Of a stretch of 64,000 bases of DNA, positions 1 through 8,910 are shown in pieces. The position numbers and the translations under genes were made by a program. Positions within the stretch are counted from its first letter, which is position 1. Each line of letters begins with the position of its first letter. The DNA is from Xanthomonas hortorum (GTDB lineage: Bacteria; Pseudomonadota; Gammaproteobacteria; Xanthomonadales; Xanthomonadaceae). Under the pieces are notes generated by a model, which searched no databases, was not told the origin of the DNA, and was given only the letters and a program-made list of their open reading frames with translations. The DNA lies in NCBI RefSeq assembly GCF_024339125.1, contig NZ_CP101417.1, positions 1,612,001 to 1,676,000 on the forward strand. The letters are read 5' to 3'.

Positions 1-1732
1 GCACCGCCGAGCCGGGGCCGCCGTTGCACACATTGCCGCCACCGCCGCGGCAGACCACCTGCTCCCAGGCGATGCTGTTATCGAAGCCGCGGATGGTGCG
101 CTCGGCCTGGTCGTAGGCGGCGCCGATCTTGATGTTGCGCTTGTCTTCGCCGAACTGCAGGTCGGCGCGGCCGCCACGGGTTTCGGTCACGCGTTTTTCG
201 TTCTGGATATTGACCCGGCCGCCGTTCCAGCCCCAGCCCAGATTGGGGTCGTTGAGATCGAGCGGGCTGGTGATCGAGGGGCGGTCGCCGCCTTCATTGC
301 GGTAGTCGACGGTGGTGAACGGCGAGGTCACCAGGATGCTGGGCGACTCACGATCCAGCCAGCTGCGCGTGGCATTGGCCTGCACGTTGAGCTTGATGTC
401 CTGCTCGGCGCCGAACAACAGTTCCGCGCCCGGGTTGACGCTCCAGAACTTGACCTCTTCGCGATACGGGCGCGCTTCCAGAAAGTACTGCGCGTTGGCA
501 AACGTTGCGCTGGTGACCACGTTGTTCTGGTCCAGCTGCATGCCGAGCGGGATCATGTTGCCGTTGCGGCCGATCAGATTCATGCTGATCCGCTCGGTGG
601 TGCGCTTGGCCTCGGAATACAGCGTGTCCAGATAGAAATGCATGCTGTCGGACGGGCGCCATTCCAGCGACATCACCGAGGCATCGCGGTCGCGATCGCC
701 ATTCATGTAGACGCTGCGGCCCAGCCGCGGAATCAACGCGTCGCTGATCTGGTCGATGCTCAAGCCCGGGTTGCGTGCCGGCAACCACGCCGCATCGATG
801 GTCTCGCCGGTGGTGAGGCCACTGCCGGCGGTGGCCGGGACGCGATCGGGAATGCGCCAGTTGCCGCCGCCGTTGACGTTGCAGGCGGCCGGTTGATTGG
901 TGGCCGGCGTGCCCGCAGGCGGGGTGAGACCGCATTGGGTGTAGGTGAGGCCGGGGTTGGTCCAGCCCACGCTCTCGAAGCCGCGCACGCCGAGTTTGCC
1001 GCGCACCGATGCAACGCCCAGCAATGCGCCGAAGGTGCCTTCCTCGTTGGTCCAGCTACCCATGAAGGCGCCGCGCGGGGTGGTCTTTTCGCTGGTGCTG
1101 TTCCAGTCGGCTTGTGCCTGATAGGTGAAGTGCACGCCGGGGCGATCGAACGGGCGTGCGCTGCGCATGTCCACCACGCCGGAGACGCCACCTTCGAGCA
1201 TGCTGGCGGTGGGCGTCTTGCTCACGGTGAGCTGGGTGAAGAACTCGGTGGGGAACAGGTTCAGATCGACTTCGCGGTTCTGGTTCTGCGCGTTCAAGCC
1301 AATGGATGCGGTCGCAATGCTGGCGCCGTTGAGCGTGGTCTTGGTGAAGCTGGTGCCCAGGCCGCGGATGGCGATGTTGAGACCTTCGCCATTGACGTCG
1401 CGCGAGAGCTGCACGCCGGGGATGCGGTTGAGCGACTCGGCGATATTCATGTCCGGGAACTTGCCGATGTCCTCGGCAAACACGGTGTCGGCAAAGCCCA
1501 CCGAATCGCGCTTGGCATCGGTGGAAAACTGGATGCTGCGTCGGTAGCCGGAGACGGTGACGGTATCGAGCTGGGTCACCGCATCGCCGCTGGCGGTTGC
1601 GGCCGGTGGAATTTGTGCGGTTGTTGCGTCGGCGGCGTCGGTGGACTGGGCCAAGGCGGACGTGCTGGCCATGCCCAGCAGGATGGACCCCAACGCGCAG
1701 GACAACGCGGTTTGTGCGTAGCTGTTCTTCAC
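1..1732 (-). CDS. TonB-dependent receptor of the xylan locus, C-terminus off the window
   Basis: Outer-membrane TonB-dependent transporter, probably for xylo-oligosaccharides. The GTG start at 1732 is preceded by a purine-rich AGGGAAGGG ribosome site. Residues 1 to about 30 form a signal peptide ending in Ala-Leu-Ala-Gln. A segment with the sequence DTVTVSGYRRSIQFS follows, then a plug domain with FPDMNIAESLNRIPGVQL and an IAIRGLG motif. This is the plug style of the large carbohydrate-linked receptors of xanthomonads. About 577 codons are present and the barrel end lies outside the window. The gene is divergent from the hexuronate transporter, and a perfect xylan-regulon box lies 124 bases upstream of its start. 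Seen: receptor architecture and operator. Known: in X. campestris the equivalent receptor belongs to the XylR regulon. Inferred: substrate. Confidence 0.9.
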   Translation of the reverse strand, partial: MKNSYAQTALSCALGSILLGMASTSALAQSTDAADATTAQIPPAATASGDAVTQLDTVTVSGYRRSIQFSTDAKRDSVGFADTVFAEDIGKFPDMNIAESLNRIPGVQLSRDVNGEGLNIAIRGLGTSFTKTTLNGASIATASIGLNAQNQNREVDLNLFPTEFFTQLTVSKTPTASMLEGGVSGVVDMRSARPFDRPGVHFTYQAQADWNSTSEKTTPRGAFMGSWTNEEGTFGALLGVASVRGKLGVRGFESVGWTNPGLTYTQCGLTPPAGTPATNQPAACNVNGGGNWRIPDRVPATAGSGLTTGETIDAAWLPARNPGLSIDQISDALIPRLGRSVYMNGDRDRDASVMSLEWRPSDSMHFYLDTLYSEAKRTTERISMNLIGRNGNMIPLGMQLDQNNVVTSATFANAQYFLEARPYREEVKFWSVNPGAELLFGAEQDIKLNVQANATRSWLDRESPSILVTSPFTTVDYRNEGGDRPSITSPLDLNDPNLGWGWNGGRVNIQNEKRVTETRGGRADLQFGEDKRNIKIGAAYDQAERTIRGFDNSIAWEQVVCRGGGGNVCNGGPGSAV

Positions 1733-1855
1733 CGTAATCCCTTCCCTAACAGGTGAGCGGATGTCCCACGCATCGCCCCTGCGCAGGGAGTGCCGCTGCC
1801 GATGCGCGGCGCGACGATGATGCGATGGGGGAGACGGGCGATCAGTGGTGGCGGA

Positions 1856-1869
1856 TGTTAGCGCTACCA
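1856..1869 (-). promoter_or_regulatory. XylR operator (xyl box), perfect match
   Basis: Read on the minus strand this is TGGTAGCGCTAACA, identical to the xyl box described for the X. campestris XylR regulon. It lies 124 bases upstream of the TonB-dependent receptor start, in the divergent intergenic region with the transporter gene. Confidence 0.88.
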
Positions 1870-1927
1870 AATTCAGAACATCACACTGCAGGGCAGCATA
1901 GATGTCGGGGCATAGCGGTGAATCTGG

Positions 1928-1941
1928 CAGTAGCGCTTATC
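1928..1941 (+). promoter_or_regulatory. Degenerate xyl-box-like site with intact core
   Basis: CAGTAGCGCTTATC keeps the TAGCGCT core but matches only 9 of 14 positions of the consensus. It sits between the two good boxes of the same intergenic region. It may be an auxiliary site or chance. Confidence 0.25.
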
Positions 1942-2014
1942 GATACGGTATTGAACGTCGGCGCCCAGCTGGCGTGCTGCACTGCGCGATGGATTTTGCG
2001 GCACGCCGTGATAA

Positions 2015-2028
2015 TGGTAGCGCTATCA
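2015..2028 (+). promoter_or_regulatory. XylR operator (xyl box), one mismatch
   Basis: TGGTAGCGCTATCA differs from the TGGTAGCGCTAACA consensus at one position. It lies 169 bases upstream of the chosen ATG of the hexuronate transporter. Its position upstream of 2197 is one reason to reject longer starts for that gene, which would place the operator inside the coding sequence. Confidence 0.82.
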
Positions 2029-2196
2029 CCCGTGGCGCAAGGCCACCTTTGTGCAGGTGCAGTGGTCGATGAATCGAATCGAAGAATACGGCAGCAATGC
2101 GCCGAACTGTCCCGGACATGCGGCAGCGCATTGCAGTGGGGGTTGTGCGATTGCCCATCGCACGCTGCGCTTAGCTGCGTTGCGGCGCTCAGGCGC

Positions 2197-3522
2197 ATGA
2201 GCGAGTTGCCGCAGGCGGTTGCACCTGCCGGCACGCTGGCACGCCTGGGCCGCGTGCGCTGGCGTGTGTGCGCATTGCTGCTCGCCGCCACCACCATTAA
2301 CTATGTCGACCGCCAGGTGCTTGGCGTGCTGGCGCCGTTTCTGCAGACGCAGATCGGCTGGAACGAAATCCAGTACGGCTACATCGTCACCGCATTCCAG
2401 GCCGCCTACGCGCTGGGATTGCTGTGCAGCGGTGCGGTGATCGACCGCTTCGGCACGCGCATCGGCTATGCGCTGGCGATCGGCATCTGGAGCCTGGCGG
2501 CGATGGGGCATGCGCTGGCCACCACAGTGGTGGGATTTGCGATTGCGCGGTTTTTTCTGGGGCTGGGCGAGTCCGGCAACTTCCCCGCCGCGCTCAAGAC
2601 GGTGGCCGAGTGGTTCCCGCGTCGCGAGCGCGCCCTGGCCACCGGCATCTTCAATTCCGGCTCCAATATCGGCGCCATCGTCGCGCCGTTGCTGGTGCCG
2701 GTAATCGCCACCGCCTGGGGTTGGCAGGCGGCATTCCTGTTCACCGGCGTGCTCAGCGCCACCTGGCTGCTGGTGTGGTGGCTGAGCTATCACCCGCCCG
2801 AGCAACAGCCGGGATTGTCGGCTGCCGAGTTGGCGCATATCCGCAGCGATGCGCATGAGCCGGTGCAACGGCGGCTATCGTGGTTGCAGGTGTTGCGGCA
2901 TCGGCAGGCCTGGGCGTTTGTGCTGGGCAAGTTCATCACCGACCCGATCTGGTGGTTCTTCCTGTTCTGGCTGCCCAAGTTCCTGCATGCCGAATATGGC
3001 TTGAGTCTGTTGCAACTGGGCGCGCCATTGATCGTGATCTTTGTGCTTGCCGATATCGGCAGCATCGCCGGGGGCTGGGTCGCCGGGCGCTTCATCGCGC
3101 GCGGGTGGAGCGTCAACCGTGCGCGCAAGACCGCGATGCTGATCTGCGCCATCTCGGTAGTGCCGATCGTGTTCGCCGCACGTGCAGACAACCTGTGGGT
3201 GGCGGTCGGTTTGATCGGCTTGGCCACCGCCGCGCATCAGGGCTGGTCGGCCAACCTGTTTACGCTGCCGTCGGACATGTTTCCGCGCCATGCGGTCGCC
3301 ACGGTGGTCGGTATCGGTGGCTTTGCCGGCGCGGTGGGCGGCATGCTGATCGCTACTTTCATCGGTTTTCTGTTGCAGGCCACCGGCAGCTACGTGCCGG
3401 TGTTCCTGATGGCGGGCTCGGCCTACCTGCTGGCGTTGACGGTCGTGCACACGCTGGCGCCACGCCTGGATCCAGCGCAGCTACCGGCCGATGCTGCCGT
3501 TGCGTCCTCCCCTTCGTCCTGA
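2197..3522 (+). CDS. uxuT: MFS hexuronate transporter (ExuT/UxuT type)
   Basis: Inner-membrane major facilitator protein of 441 residues, predicted to import glucuronate or galacturonate released from glucuronoxylan. The first helix contains NYVDRQVLGVLAPFLQ, typical of the anion:cation symporter group, and the conserved loop segment RRERALATGIFNSGSNIGAI follows helix 4. About twelve hydrophobic segments are visible. The open frame extends far upstream, but the ATG at 2197 puts MSELPQAV directly before the first helix and leaves the xyl box in the promoter. It is first in the plus-strand xylan operon, with its stop 10 bases before the GH10 gene. Pathway neighbours uxaC, uxuB and manD support hexuronate as substrate. 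The exact sugar is inferred. Confidence 0.85.
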   Translation: MSELPQAVAPAGTLARLGRVRWRVCALLLAATTINYVDRQVLGVLAPFLQTQIGWNEIQYGYIVTAFQAAYALGLLCSGAVIDRFGTRIGYALAIGIWSLAAMGHALATTVVGFAIARFFLGLGESGNFPAALKTVAEWFPRRERALATGIFNSGSNIGAIVAPLLVPVIATAWGWQAAFLFTGVLSATWLLVWWLSYHPPEQQPGLSAAELAHIRSDAHEPVQRRLSWLQVLRHRQAWAFVLGKFITDPIWWFFLFWLPKFLHAEYGLSLLQLGAPLIVIFVLADIGSIAGGWVAGRFIARGWSVNRARKTAMLICAISVVPIVFAARADNLWVAVGLIGLATAAHQGWSANLFTLPSDMFPRHAVATVVGIGGFAGAVGGMLIATFIGFLLQATGSYVPVFLMAGSAYLLALTVVHTLAPRLDPAQLPADAAVASSPSS

Positions 3523-3532
3523 GGTGATCGCC

Positions 3533-4522
3533 ATGCGTATGCGCGTTGTTTTCTCCAGTCTGCTGCTTGCAGCCAGCCTCGCAACATCTGCATCTGCTGC
3601 GCCATTGGCATCCGGTGCGTCCAAATTCCTGGGCAGCGCCTACAGCCCGCAACAGGCGGCAGGATTCACCCAGTACTGGAACAAGCTCACACCGGAGAAC
3701 AGCGGCAAGTGGGGCAGTGTGGAAGCGGTGCGCGACCAGATGGACTGGAGCGGGCTGGATACCGCCTACAGGCTGGCCAAGGCCAACGGCATGCCGTTCC
3801 AGATGCATGTGATGGTGTGGGGCAATCAGCAGCCGGAGTGGATCAAGACCTTGCCGCCGGCCGAGCAACGCCGCGAGATCGAGCAGTGGTTTGCCGCGGT
3901 GGCGCAGCGTTATCCGGACATCGATCTGCTGGAAGTGGTCAACGAACCACTCAACGACCCGCCCAGCAAAAACGACACCGGCGGCGGCAATTACCTGCAG
4001 GCGCTGGGTGGCAACGGCGCCAGCGGCTGGGAGTGGGTGCTGCAATCGTTTCGGCTCGCCCGCCAGCACTTTCCGCGTGCGCGGCTGATGATCAACGACT
4101 ACAGCATCACCAACAACCCGCAGGCCACGCAGAAGTATCTGCAGATCGTGCAGCTGCTGCAGCGCGAGCAGCTGGTCGATGCCATCGGCATTCAGGAGCA
4201 CGCCTTCGAAACCACTCCGAATGTGGCGATGTCGGTGCATCGCGCCAATCTCGATGCACTGGCCGCGACCGGCTTGCCGATCTACATCACCGAGTTCGAT
4301 CTGGACGGGCCCACCGATGCGCAGCAGCTGGCCGACTACCAACGCGTGTTCCCGGTGTTCTGGGAACACCCAGCGGTGCGCGGCATCACGCTGTGGGGCT
4401 TTCGCCCCGGGCTGTGGCGCGACAAGGAAGCGGCCTACCTGATTCGCGCCGATGGCAGCGAACGGCCGGCGCTGACCTGGCTGCGTAGTTACGTGGCCGC
4501 ACATCGCAACGCCACGCCGTGA
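3533..4522 (+). CDS. xyn10C: GH10 endo-1,4-beta-xylanase, secreted, short form
   Basis: Glycoside hydrolase family 10 protein of 329 residues that hydrolyses internal xylan bonds. A signal peptide (about residues 1-23, ending SASAAP) predicts periplasmic or secreted location. WNKLTPENSGKW (49-60) is the conserved substrate-site loop. E138 in VVNEPLN is the predicted acid/base and E254 in ITEFDLDG the predicted nucleophile. The ATG at 3533 is chosen because it starts the signal peptide and has a GAGGTG site overlapping the transporter stop; the longer in-frame start would disrupt the leader. It sits between the transporter and uxaC. The symbol follows the arrangement in X. campestris and is moderately sure; the family assignment is firm. 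Confidence 0.92.
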   Translation: MRMRVVFSSLLLAASLATSASAAPLASGASKFLGSAYSPQQAAGFTQYWNKLTPENSGKWGSVEAVRDQMDWSGLDTAYRLAKANGMPFQMHVMVWGNQQPEWIKTLPPAEQRREIEQWFAAVAQRYPDIDLLEVVNEPLNDPPSKNDTGGGNYLQALGGNGASGWEWVLQSFRLARQHFPRARLMINDYSITNNPQATQKYLQIVQLLQREQLVDAIGIQEHAFETTPNVAMSVHRANLDALAATGLPIYITEFDLDGPTDAQQLADYQRVFPVFWEHPAVRGITLWGFRPGLWRDKEAAYLIRADGSERPALTWLRSYVAAHRNATP

Positions 4523-4563
4523 GCGTTGCGCCACTCACCTTTCGCTTGTTTGTTGACTGACTT

Positions 4564-5985
4564 ATGCCCACACCCATACCACTGACCCTGCGCGACGACC
4601 GCCTGTTTCCGGCCGACCCCGGCACACGTGCGATTGCGCGCCGCCTGTATGCGCAGATCGCCGCGCTGCCGATCATTAGCCCGCACGGCCATACCGACCC
4701 GGCGTGGTTCGCCACCGATGTGCCCTTTGCCAATGCCACCGAGTTGTTGCTGGTGCCGGACCACTATGTGTTCCGTATGCTCTACAGCCAGGGCATCGCG
4801 TTGGATGCCTTGGGCATCCCGCGTGCGGATGGATCGCGTGCAGCGGTAGATCCACGCGCGGCGTGGCGCGTGTTCGCGGAGCACTACACGCTGTTGCGCG
4901 GCACGCCATCTGCGTTGTGGCTCAATCATGTATTCCACGATGTGTTCGATCTGCGTGTCCGGCTGGATGCCGGCACTGCCGATCATTACTACGACTACAT
5001 CACCGCAGCCTTGCAGACGCCGGCATTTCGCCCGCGCGCCTTGTTCGAGCGTTTCAATATCGAGGTGATTGCCACCACCGAATCGCCGTTGGATACGCTG
5101 CAACATCACGCCACCATTCGAGACAGCGGTTGGAAGGGACGCGTGCTCACCGCATACCGGCCAGACCCGGTGGTCGACCCCGAACACGAGCAGTTTGCCG
5201 GCGCGCTACAGCAGTTCGGCACGCTCACCGGCGAAGATGTGCTGACCTGGCAGGGCTATTTGCGTGCGCATCGGCAACGCCGCGCGTTCTTCGCCGCGCA
5301 CGGCGCAACCTCGACCGATCGTGGCCACCCCAGCGCCGCCACCGCAGATCTGTCGCCGGACGAAGCACAACGCTTGTTCGACACCGTGGCGCGTGGCGCG
5401 GCGACACCCGCGCAGGCCGAGCTGTTCCGCGCGCAGGTGCTGACCGAGATGGCGGCGATGAGCCTGGACGACGGCCTGGTGATGCAGCTGCATCCGGGCT
5501 GTTTTCGCAATCACAACCGGCAGCTGTTTCAGACCTTCGGGCGCGACAAGGGCGCCGATATTCCGATGCGCACCGACTACGTGCACGCACTCAAACCGCT
5601 GCTGGATCGCTTCGGCAACGACCCGCGTCTGCGGCTGATCGTGTTCACGCTGGACGAAACCAGTTACAGCCGCGAACTTGCGCCGTTGGCCGGGCATTAT
5701 CCCTCGCTGCTGCTCGGGCCGGCGTGGTGGTTCCATGACGCACCGGAGGGCATGTGGCGTTTCCGCGAGCAGACCCTGGCCAGCGCCGGCTTCTACAACA
5801 CCGTGGGCTTCAACGACGACACCCGCGCGTTCCTGTCGATTCCTGCACGGCACGATGTGGCGCGGCGTGTGGACAGCGCGTTTCTCGCCAAGCTCGTTGC
5901 CGAGCATCGGCTGGACGAGGATGAAGCGGCCGAGGTCGCGATCGATCTGGCGTATCGCTTGCCGAAGCAGGCCTACAAGTTGTGA
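4564..5985 (+). CDS. uxaC: Glucuronate isomerase
   Basis: Cytoplasmic uronate isomerase of 473 residues, the usual family length. It converts D-glucuronate to D-fructuronate (and galacturonate to tagaturonate). The metal-binding SPHGHTDP segment is near residue 40. Later come the family segments QLHPGCFRNHN, LIVFTLDETSYSREL and GPAWWFHDAPEGMWRFREQ. It starts 41 bases after the GH10 gene in the same operon. Its substrate would be delivered by the transporter upstream and by the GH67 enzyme encoded about 25 kb away, and its product goes to fructuronate reductase (19486-20949). Nothing is unusual in the sequence. Confidence 0.96.
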   Translation: MPTPIPLTLRDDRLFPADPGTRAIARRLYAQIAALPIISPHGHTDPAWFATDVPFANATELLLVPDHYVFRMLYSQGIALDALGIPRADGSRAAVDPRAAWRVFAEHYTLLRGTPSALWLNHVFHDVFDLRVRLDAGTADHYYDYITAALQTPAFRPRALFERFNIEVIATTESPLDTLQHHATIRDSGWKGRVLTAYRPDPVVDPEHEQFAGALQQFGTLTGEDVLTWQGYLRAHRQRRAFFAAHGATSTDRGHPSAATADLSPDEAQRLFDTVARGAATPAQAELFRAQVLTEMAAMSLDDGLVMQLHPGCFRNHNRQLFQTFGRDKGADIPMRTDYVHALKPLLDRFGNDPRLRLIVFTLDETSYSRELAPLAGHYPSLLLGPAWWFHDAPEGMWRFREQTLASAGFYNTVGFNDDTRAFLSIPARHDVARRVDSAFLAKLVAEHRLDEDEAAEVAIDLAYRLPKQAYKL

Positions 5986-6076
5986 GGGTGAATGGCGCGC
6001 AGTGTGGCGATGCCTTCCCGCATGCGTGTGGAGTCTTTACACCGAGCGCATGCGTCTGGTCGGATGGAGTAGCGAC

Positions 6077-8860
6077 ATGACGCGCATAGAGATGTGGTGC
6101 GCGCTGAAGCGCCGTGTTGCCGAACGCAGCGTGCGTCTTGCACAGCTCGTGTTCGTCTGCCTCTGCGCCACGCTTCCTGTGTTGCCCGCACTGGCGGCAC
6201 CACCGGCGCCAACCGAGATGCCACGCGAGCGTGTCTCGCTCAACGCGCAATGGCGCTTCCATCGCGGCGATCCCCCTGGCAATCGCGAAACCCTCGACTA
6301 CGATGTGCGTCCGCAAGTGGTGCGTAGCGAAGACGGCAAGGTGGCCGATGCGCAACCCGAGCAGGCGCAGCACATCGATGCCGCCGCAACACGCGTGCTC
6401 AAGCCGTGGATCCTGCCTACTGCCAATGGCTTGATTGCAGATCCCGCAAAGCAGCACACGCGCCCGCCCGGCAATCCCGGCGGCACCGTCACCTTCGTGC
6501 AGCCGCAGTTCGACGACAGCGGTTGGGAGCCGGTGGACCTGCCGCACGATTGGGCGATTGCCGGGCCGTTTCTGGCCGATGGCCCTTACGGCGGCATGGG
6601 GCGCTTGCCGAGCTGGGGCATCGGTTGGTATCGCAAGAATCTGGACATTCCTGTCAGCGATCGCGGCCGCTCGTTGTTTCTCGATCTCGATGGCGCGATG
6701 GCGTATGCCACGATCTGGCTCAACGGCAAGCTGGTCGGCGGTTGGCCGTATGGCTACAGCTCCTGGCGCGTGGACCTGACCCCGTATGTGGTGCCCGGTG
6801 GACGCAACCAGCTGGCGATTCGTCTGGACAACCCGCCCGACTCGGCGCGCTGGTATCCGGGCGGCGGGCTGTATCGCAATGTGTGGTTGACCAAAGCTGC
6901 TCCGCTGCATATCGCGCAATGGGGCACGCAGCTGACCACGCCGCAGGTGTCTGCCGAGACTGCGCAGGTGCAGCTGGCGGTCACGCTGGACAACGCAGCG
7001 CGCGGTGCGGTGCAAGCGCAAGTCAGTACCGCGATCTATGTGCTCGATGATGTGCGTGGCACGCGCAATGGTGAGCCTGTTGCACGCATTGCGCCTGTGC
7101 AGGTTGACGTAGCTGGCGGCGGCACGGCACGCGTGCAGGGCAGCACGCAGATCGACCACCCACGTCTGTGGGGCCCGCCACCGACACAGCGTCCGCATCG
7201 CTATGTCGCAGTGACCGAAGTCAGCCAGAACGGGCGCGTGGTAGATCGCTACGAAACACCGTTCGGCATCCGCAGCATCGTGTTCAATGCAGACAAGGGG
7301 CTGTTGGTCAACGGCGAACATGTGCCGATTCGCGGCGTGAACAATCATCACGATCTCGGTGCGCTGGGTGCGGCGTTCAACGTGCGCGCCGCCGAGCGGC
7401 AACTGCAGTTGCTGCAGCAGATGGGCGCCAACGCCATCCGCATGAGCCATAACCCGCCCGCGCCCGAGCTATTGGAGTTGACCGACCGCATGGGCCTGCT
7501 GGTGGTGGACGAGGTGTTCGACAGTTGGGAGATGAAGAAGACCCCGCTGGATTTCCACCTGGTGTTCCCGCAGTGGCACGAGCCTGACTTGCGCGCGATG
7601 CTGCGGCGCGACCGCAATCATCCCTCGGTGATGCTGTGGAGCGTGGGCAACGAAGTTGGCGAGCAATACACCGGCGAGCAGGGCGCCGCGATCGCACGCA
7701 CGCTGCATGCCATCGTGCACGACGAAGACCCCACTCGCCCGGCTACTGTGGCGATGAACTACGCCTCGCCCGAGATGCCGTTGCCCGCTGCGCTGGATGT
7801 CATCAGCCTCAACTATCAGGGCGAAGGCATTCGCGACATGCCGGAGTTCGCAGGCACCGAGCGCATCCGCAAACAACCGCAGTATCCCGCGTTTCATAGC
7901 AAGTTTCCGCACAAAGCGATTCTCAGTAGCGAGACCGCATCGGCCTTGAGCAGCCGTGGCGTGTATCTGTTTCCAGTGACGCCGGATAACAGCGCACCGG
8001 TGCGCGATGGGCGCGGCGGCGATTCGGTTGCCCATCAGGTCAGCGCCTACGAACTGCATGCAGTGGATTTCGGCTCCAGCGCCGACAAGGTGTTCGCTGC
8101 ACAGGACCGGCATCCATATGTGGCCGGCGAATTCGTCTGGACCGGCTTCGACTACCTGGGCGAACCCACGCCGTACTACAGCTCGCGCAGTTCCTACTCC
8201 GGCATCTTCGATCTGGCCGGTTTTCCCAAGGATCGTTACTGGCTGTATCAATCGCGCTGGCGCTCTGACCTGCCGATGGCGCATCTGCTGCCGCACTGGA
8301 CCTGGCCCGGTCGCGAGGGGCAGATCACGCCGGTGCATGTGTTCACCTCGGGCGATGAGGCCGAGCTGTTCGTCAATGGCGTGTCGCAGGGGCGCAAGCG
8401 CAAGGCGCCGCTACAGTATCGGTTGCGCTGGGATGAGGTGGTCTACCAACCAGGTGAGCTGCGGGTACAGGCCTACAAGAATGGCAAGCCCTGGGCGAGC
8501 GATCGTGTGCAGACCGCCGGCATCGCCGCGCGCATGCAGATTACGACCGACCGCAGCCGCATTGATGGCGACGGCCGGGATCTAAGCTTCGTCACCGTGC
8601 GTCTGCTGGATCGCGACGGCCGTCCTGCGCCCACTGCCGGCGACCGTCTGCGTTTTCGCATCGAAGGACCGGGTGAGTTGGTTGCCACCGACAACGGCGA
8701 CCCCACCAACCTGGAGCCCTTCGTTTCGCAGCAACGCAATGCCTTCAACGGGCTATGTCTAGCCATCGTGCGCGCCAAGGCCGGTGCGCGTGGGACGATC
8801 ACGGTCCATGTCGAGTCCGACACCTTGCAAGCGGGCAGTGCGCAGGTGGTGGTGGAGTGA
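6077..8860 (+). CDS. GH2 family glycosidase, exported
   Basis: Large (927-residue) family 2 glycoside hydrolase, either beta-galactosidase or beta-glucuronidase type; the substrate cannot be read from sequence. The first 41 residues form a positively charged, hydrophobic export signal ending in ALPVLPALAA-like sequence. A sugar-binding jelly-roll domain comes first, then the immunoglobulin-like domain, then the TIM barrel with RGVNNHHDLGALG and IRMSHNPPAPELLE. Predicted acid/base is E526 in SVGNEVG and nucleophile E685 in VAGEFVWTGFDY. A C-terminal region with a DUF4982-like beta domain follows. ATG 6077 has GGAG seven bases upstream; longer starts run back over uxaC. It lies within the xylan operon, so removal of a side-chain sugar from hemicellulose is a reasonable inference. 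Confidence 0.87.
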   Translation: MTRIEMWCALKRRVAERSVRLAQLVFVCLCATLPVLPALAAPPAPTEMPRERVSLNAQWRFHRGDPPGNRETLDYDVRPQVVRSEDGKVADAQPEQAQHIDAAATRVLKPWILPTANGLIADPAKQHTRPPGNPGGTVTFVQPQFDDSGWEPVDLPHDWAIAGPFLADGPYGGMGRLPSWGIGWYRKNLDIPVSDRGRSLFLDLDGAMAYATIWLNGKLVGGWPYGYSSWRVDLTPYVVPGGRNQLAIRLDNPPDSARWYPGGGLYRNVWLTKAAPLHIAQWGTQLTTPQVSAETAQVQLAVTLDNAARGAVQAQVSTAIYVLDDVRGTRNGEPVARIAPVQVDVAGGGTARVQGSTQIDHPRLWGPPPTQRPHRYVAVTEVSQNGRVVDRYETPFGIRSIVFNADKGLLVNGEHVPIRGVNNHHDLGALGAAFNVRAAERQLQLLQQMGANAIRMSHNPPAPELLELTDRMGLLVVDEVFDSWEMKKTPLDFHLVFPQWHEPDLRAMLRRDRNHPSVMLWSVGNEVGEQYTGEQGAAIARTLHAIVHDEDPTRPATVAMNYASPEMPLPAALDVISLNYQGEGIRDMPEFAGTERIRKQPQYPAFHSKFPHKAILSSETASALSSRGVYLFPVTPDNSAPVRDGRGGDSVAHQVSAYELHAVDFGSSADKVFAAQDRHPYVAGEFVWTGFDYLGEPTPYYSSRSSYSGIFDLAGFPKDRYWLYQSRWRSDLPMAHLLPHWTWPGREGQITPVHVFTSGDEAELFVNGVSQGRKRKAPLQYRLRWDEVVYQPGELRVQAYKNGKPWASDRVQTAGIAARMQITTDRSRIDGDGRDLSFVTVRLLDRDGRPAPTAGDRLRFRIEGPGELVATDNGDPTNLEPFVSQQRNAFNGLCLAIVRAKAGARGTITVHVESDTLQAGSAQVVVE

Positions 8861-8910
8861 TGGGGCTATCGATGACGCAGTGCATGCAGTACCTCAACAG
8901 GAACCCAGCG

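Noticed and set aside
1753-2196. N-terminal extension of the hexuronate transporter
   Set aside because: It would contain XylR operators and has no similarity to the family; MSELPQAV just before the first helix is the better start.
5810-7450. 546-residue minus-strand open frame across uxaC and the GH2 gene
   Set aside because: Low-complexity shadow of two well-supported plus-strand genes.
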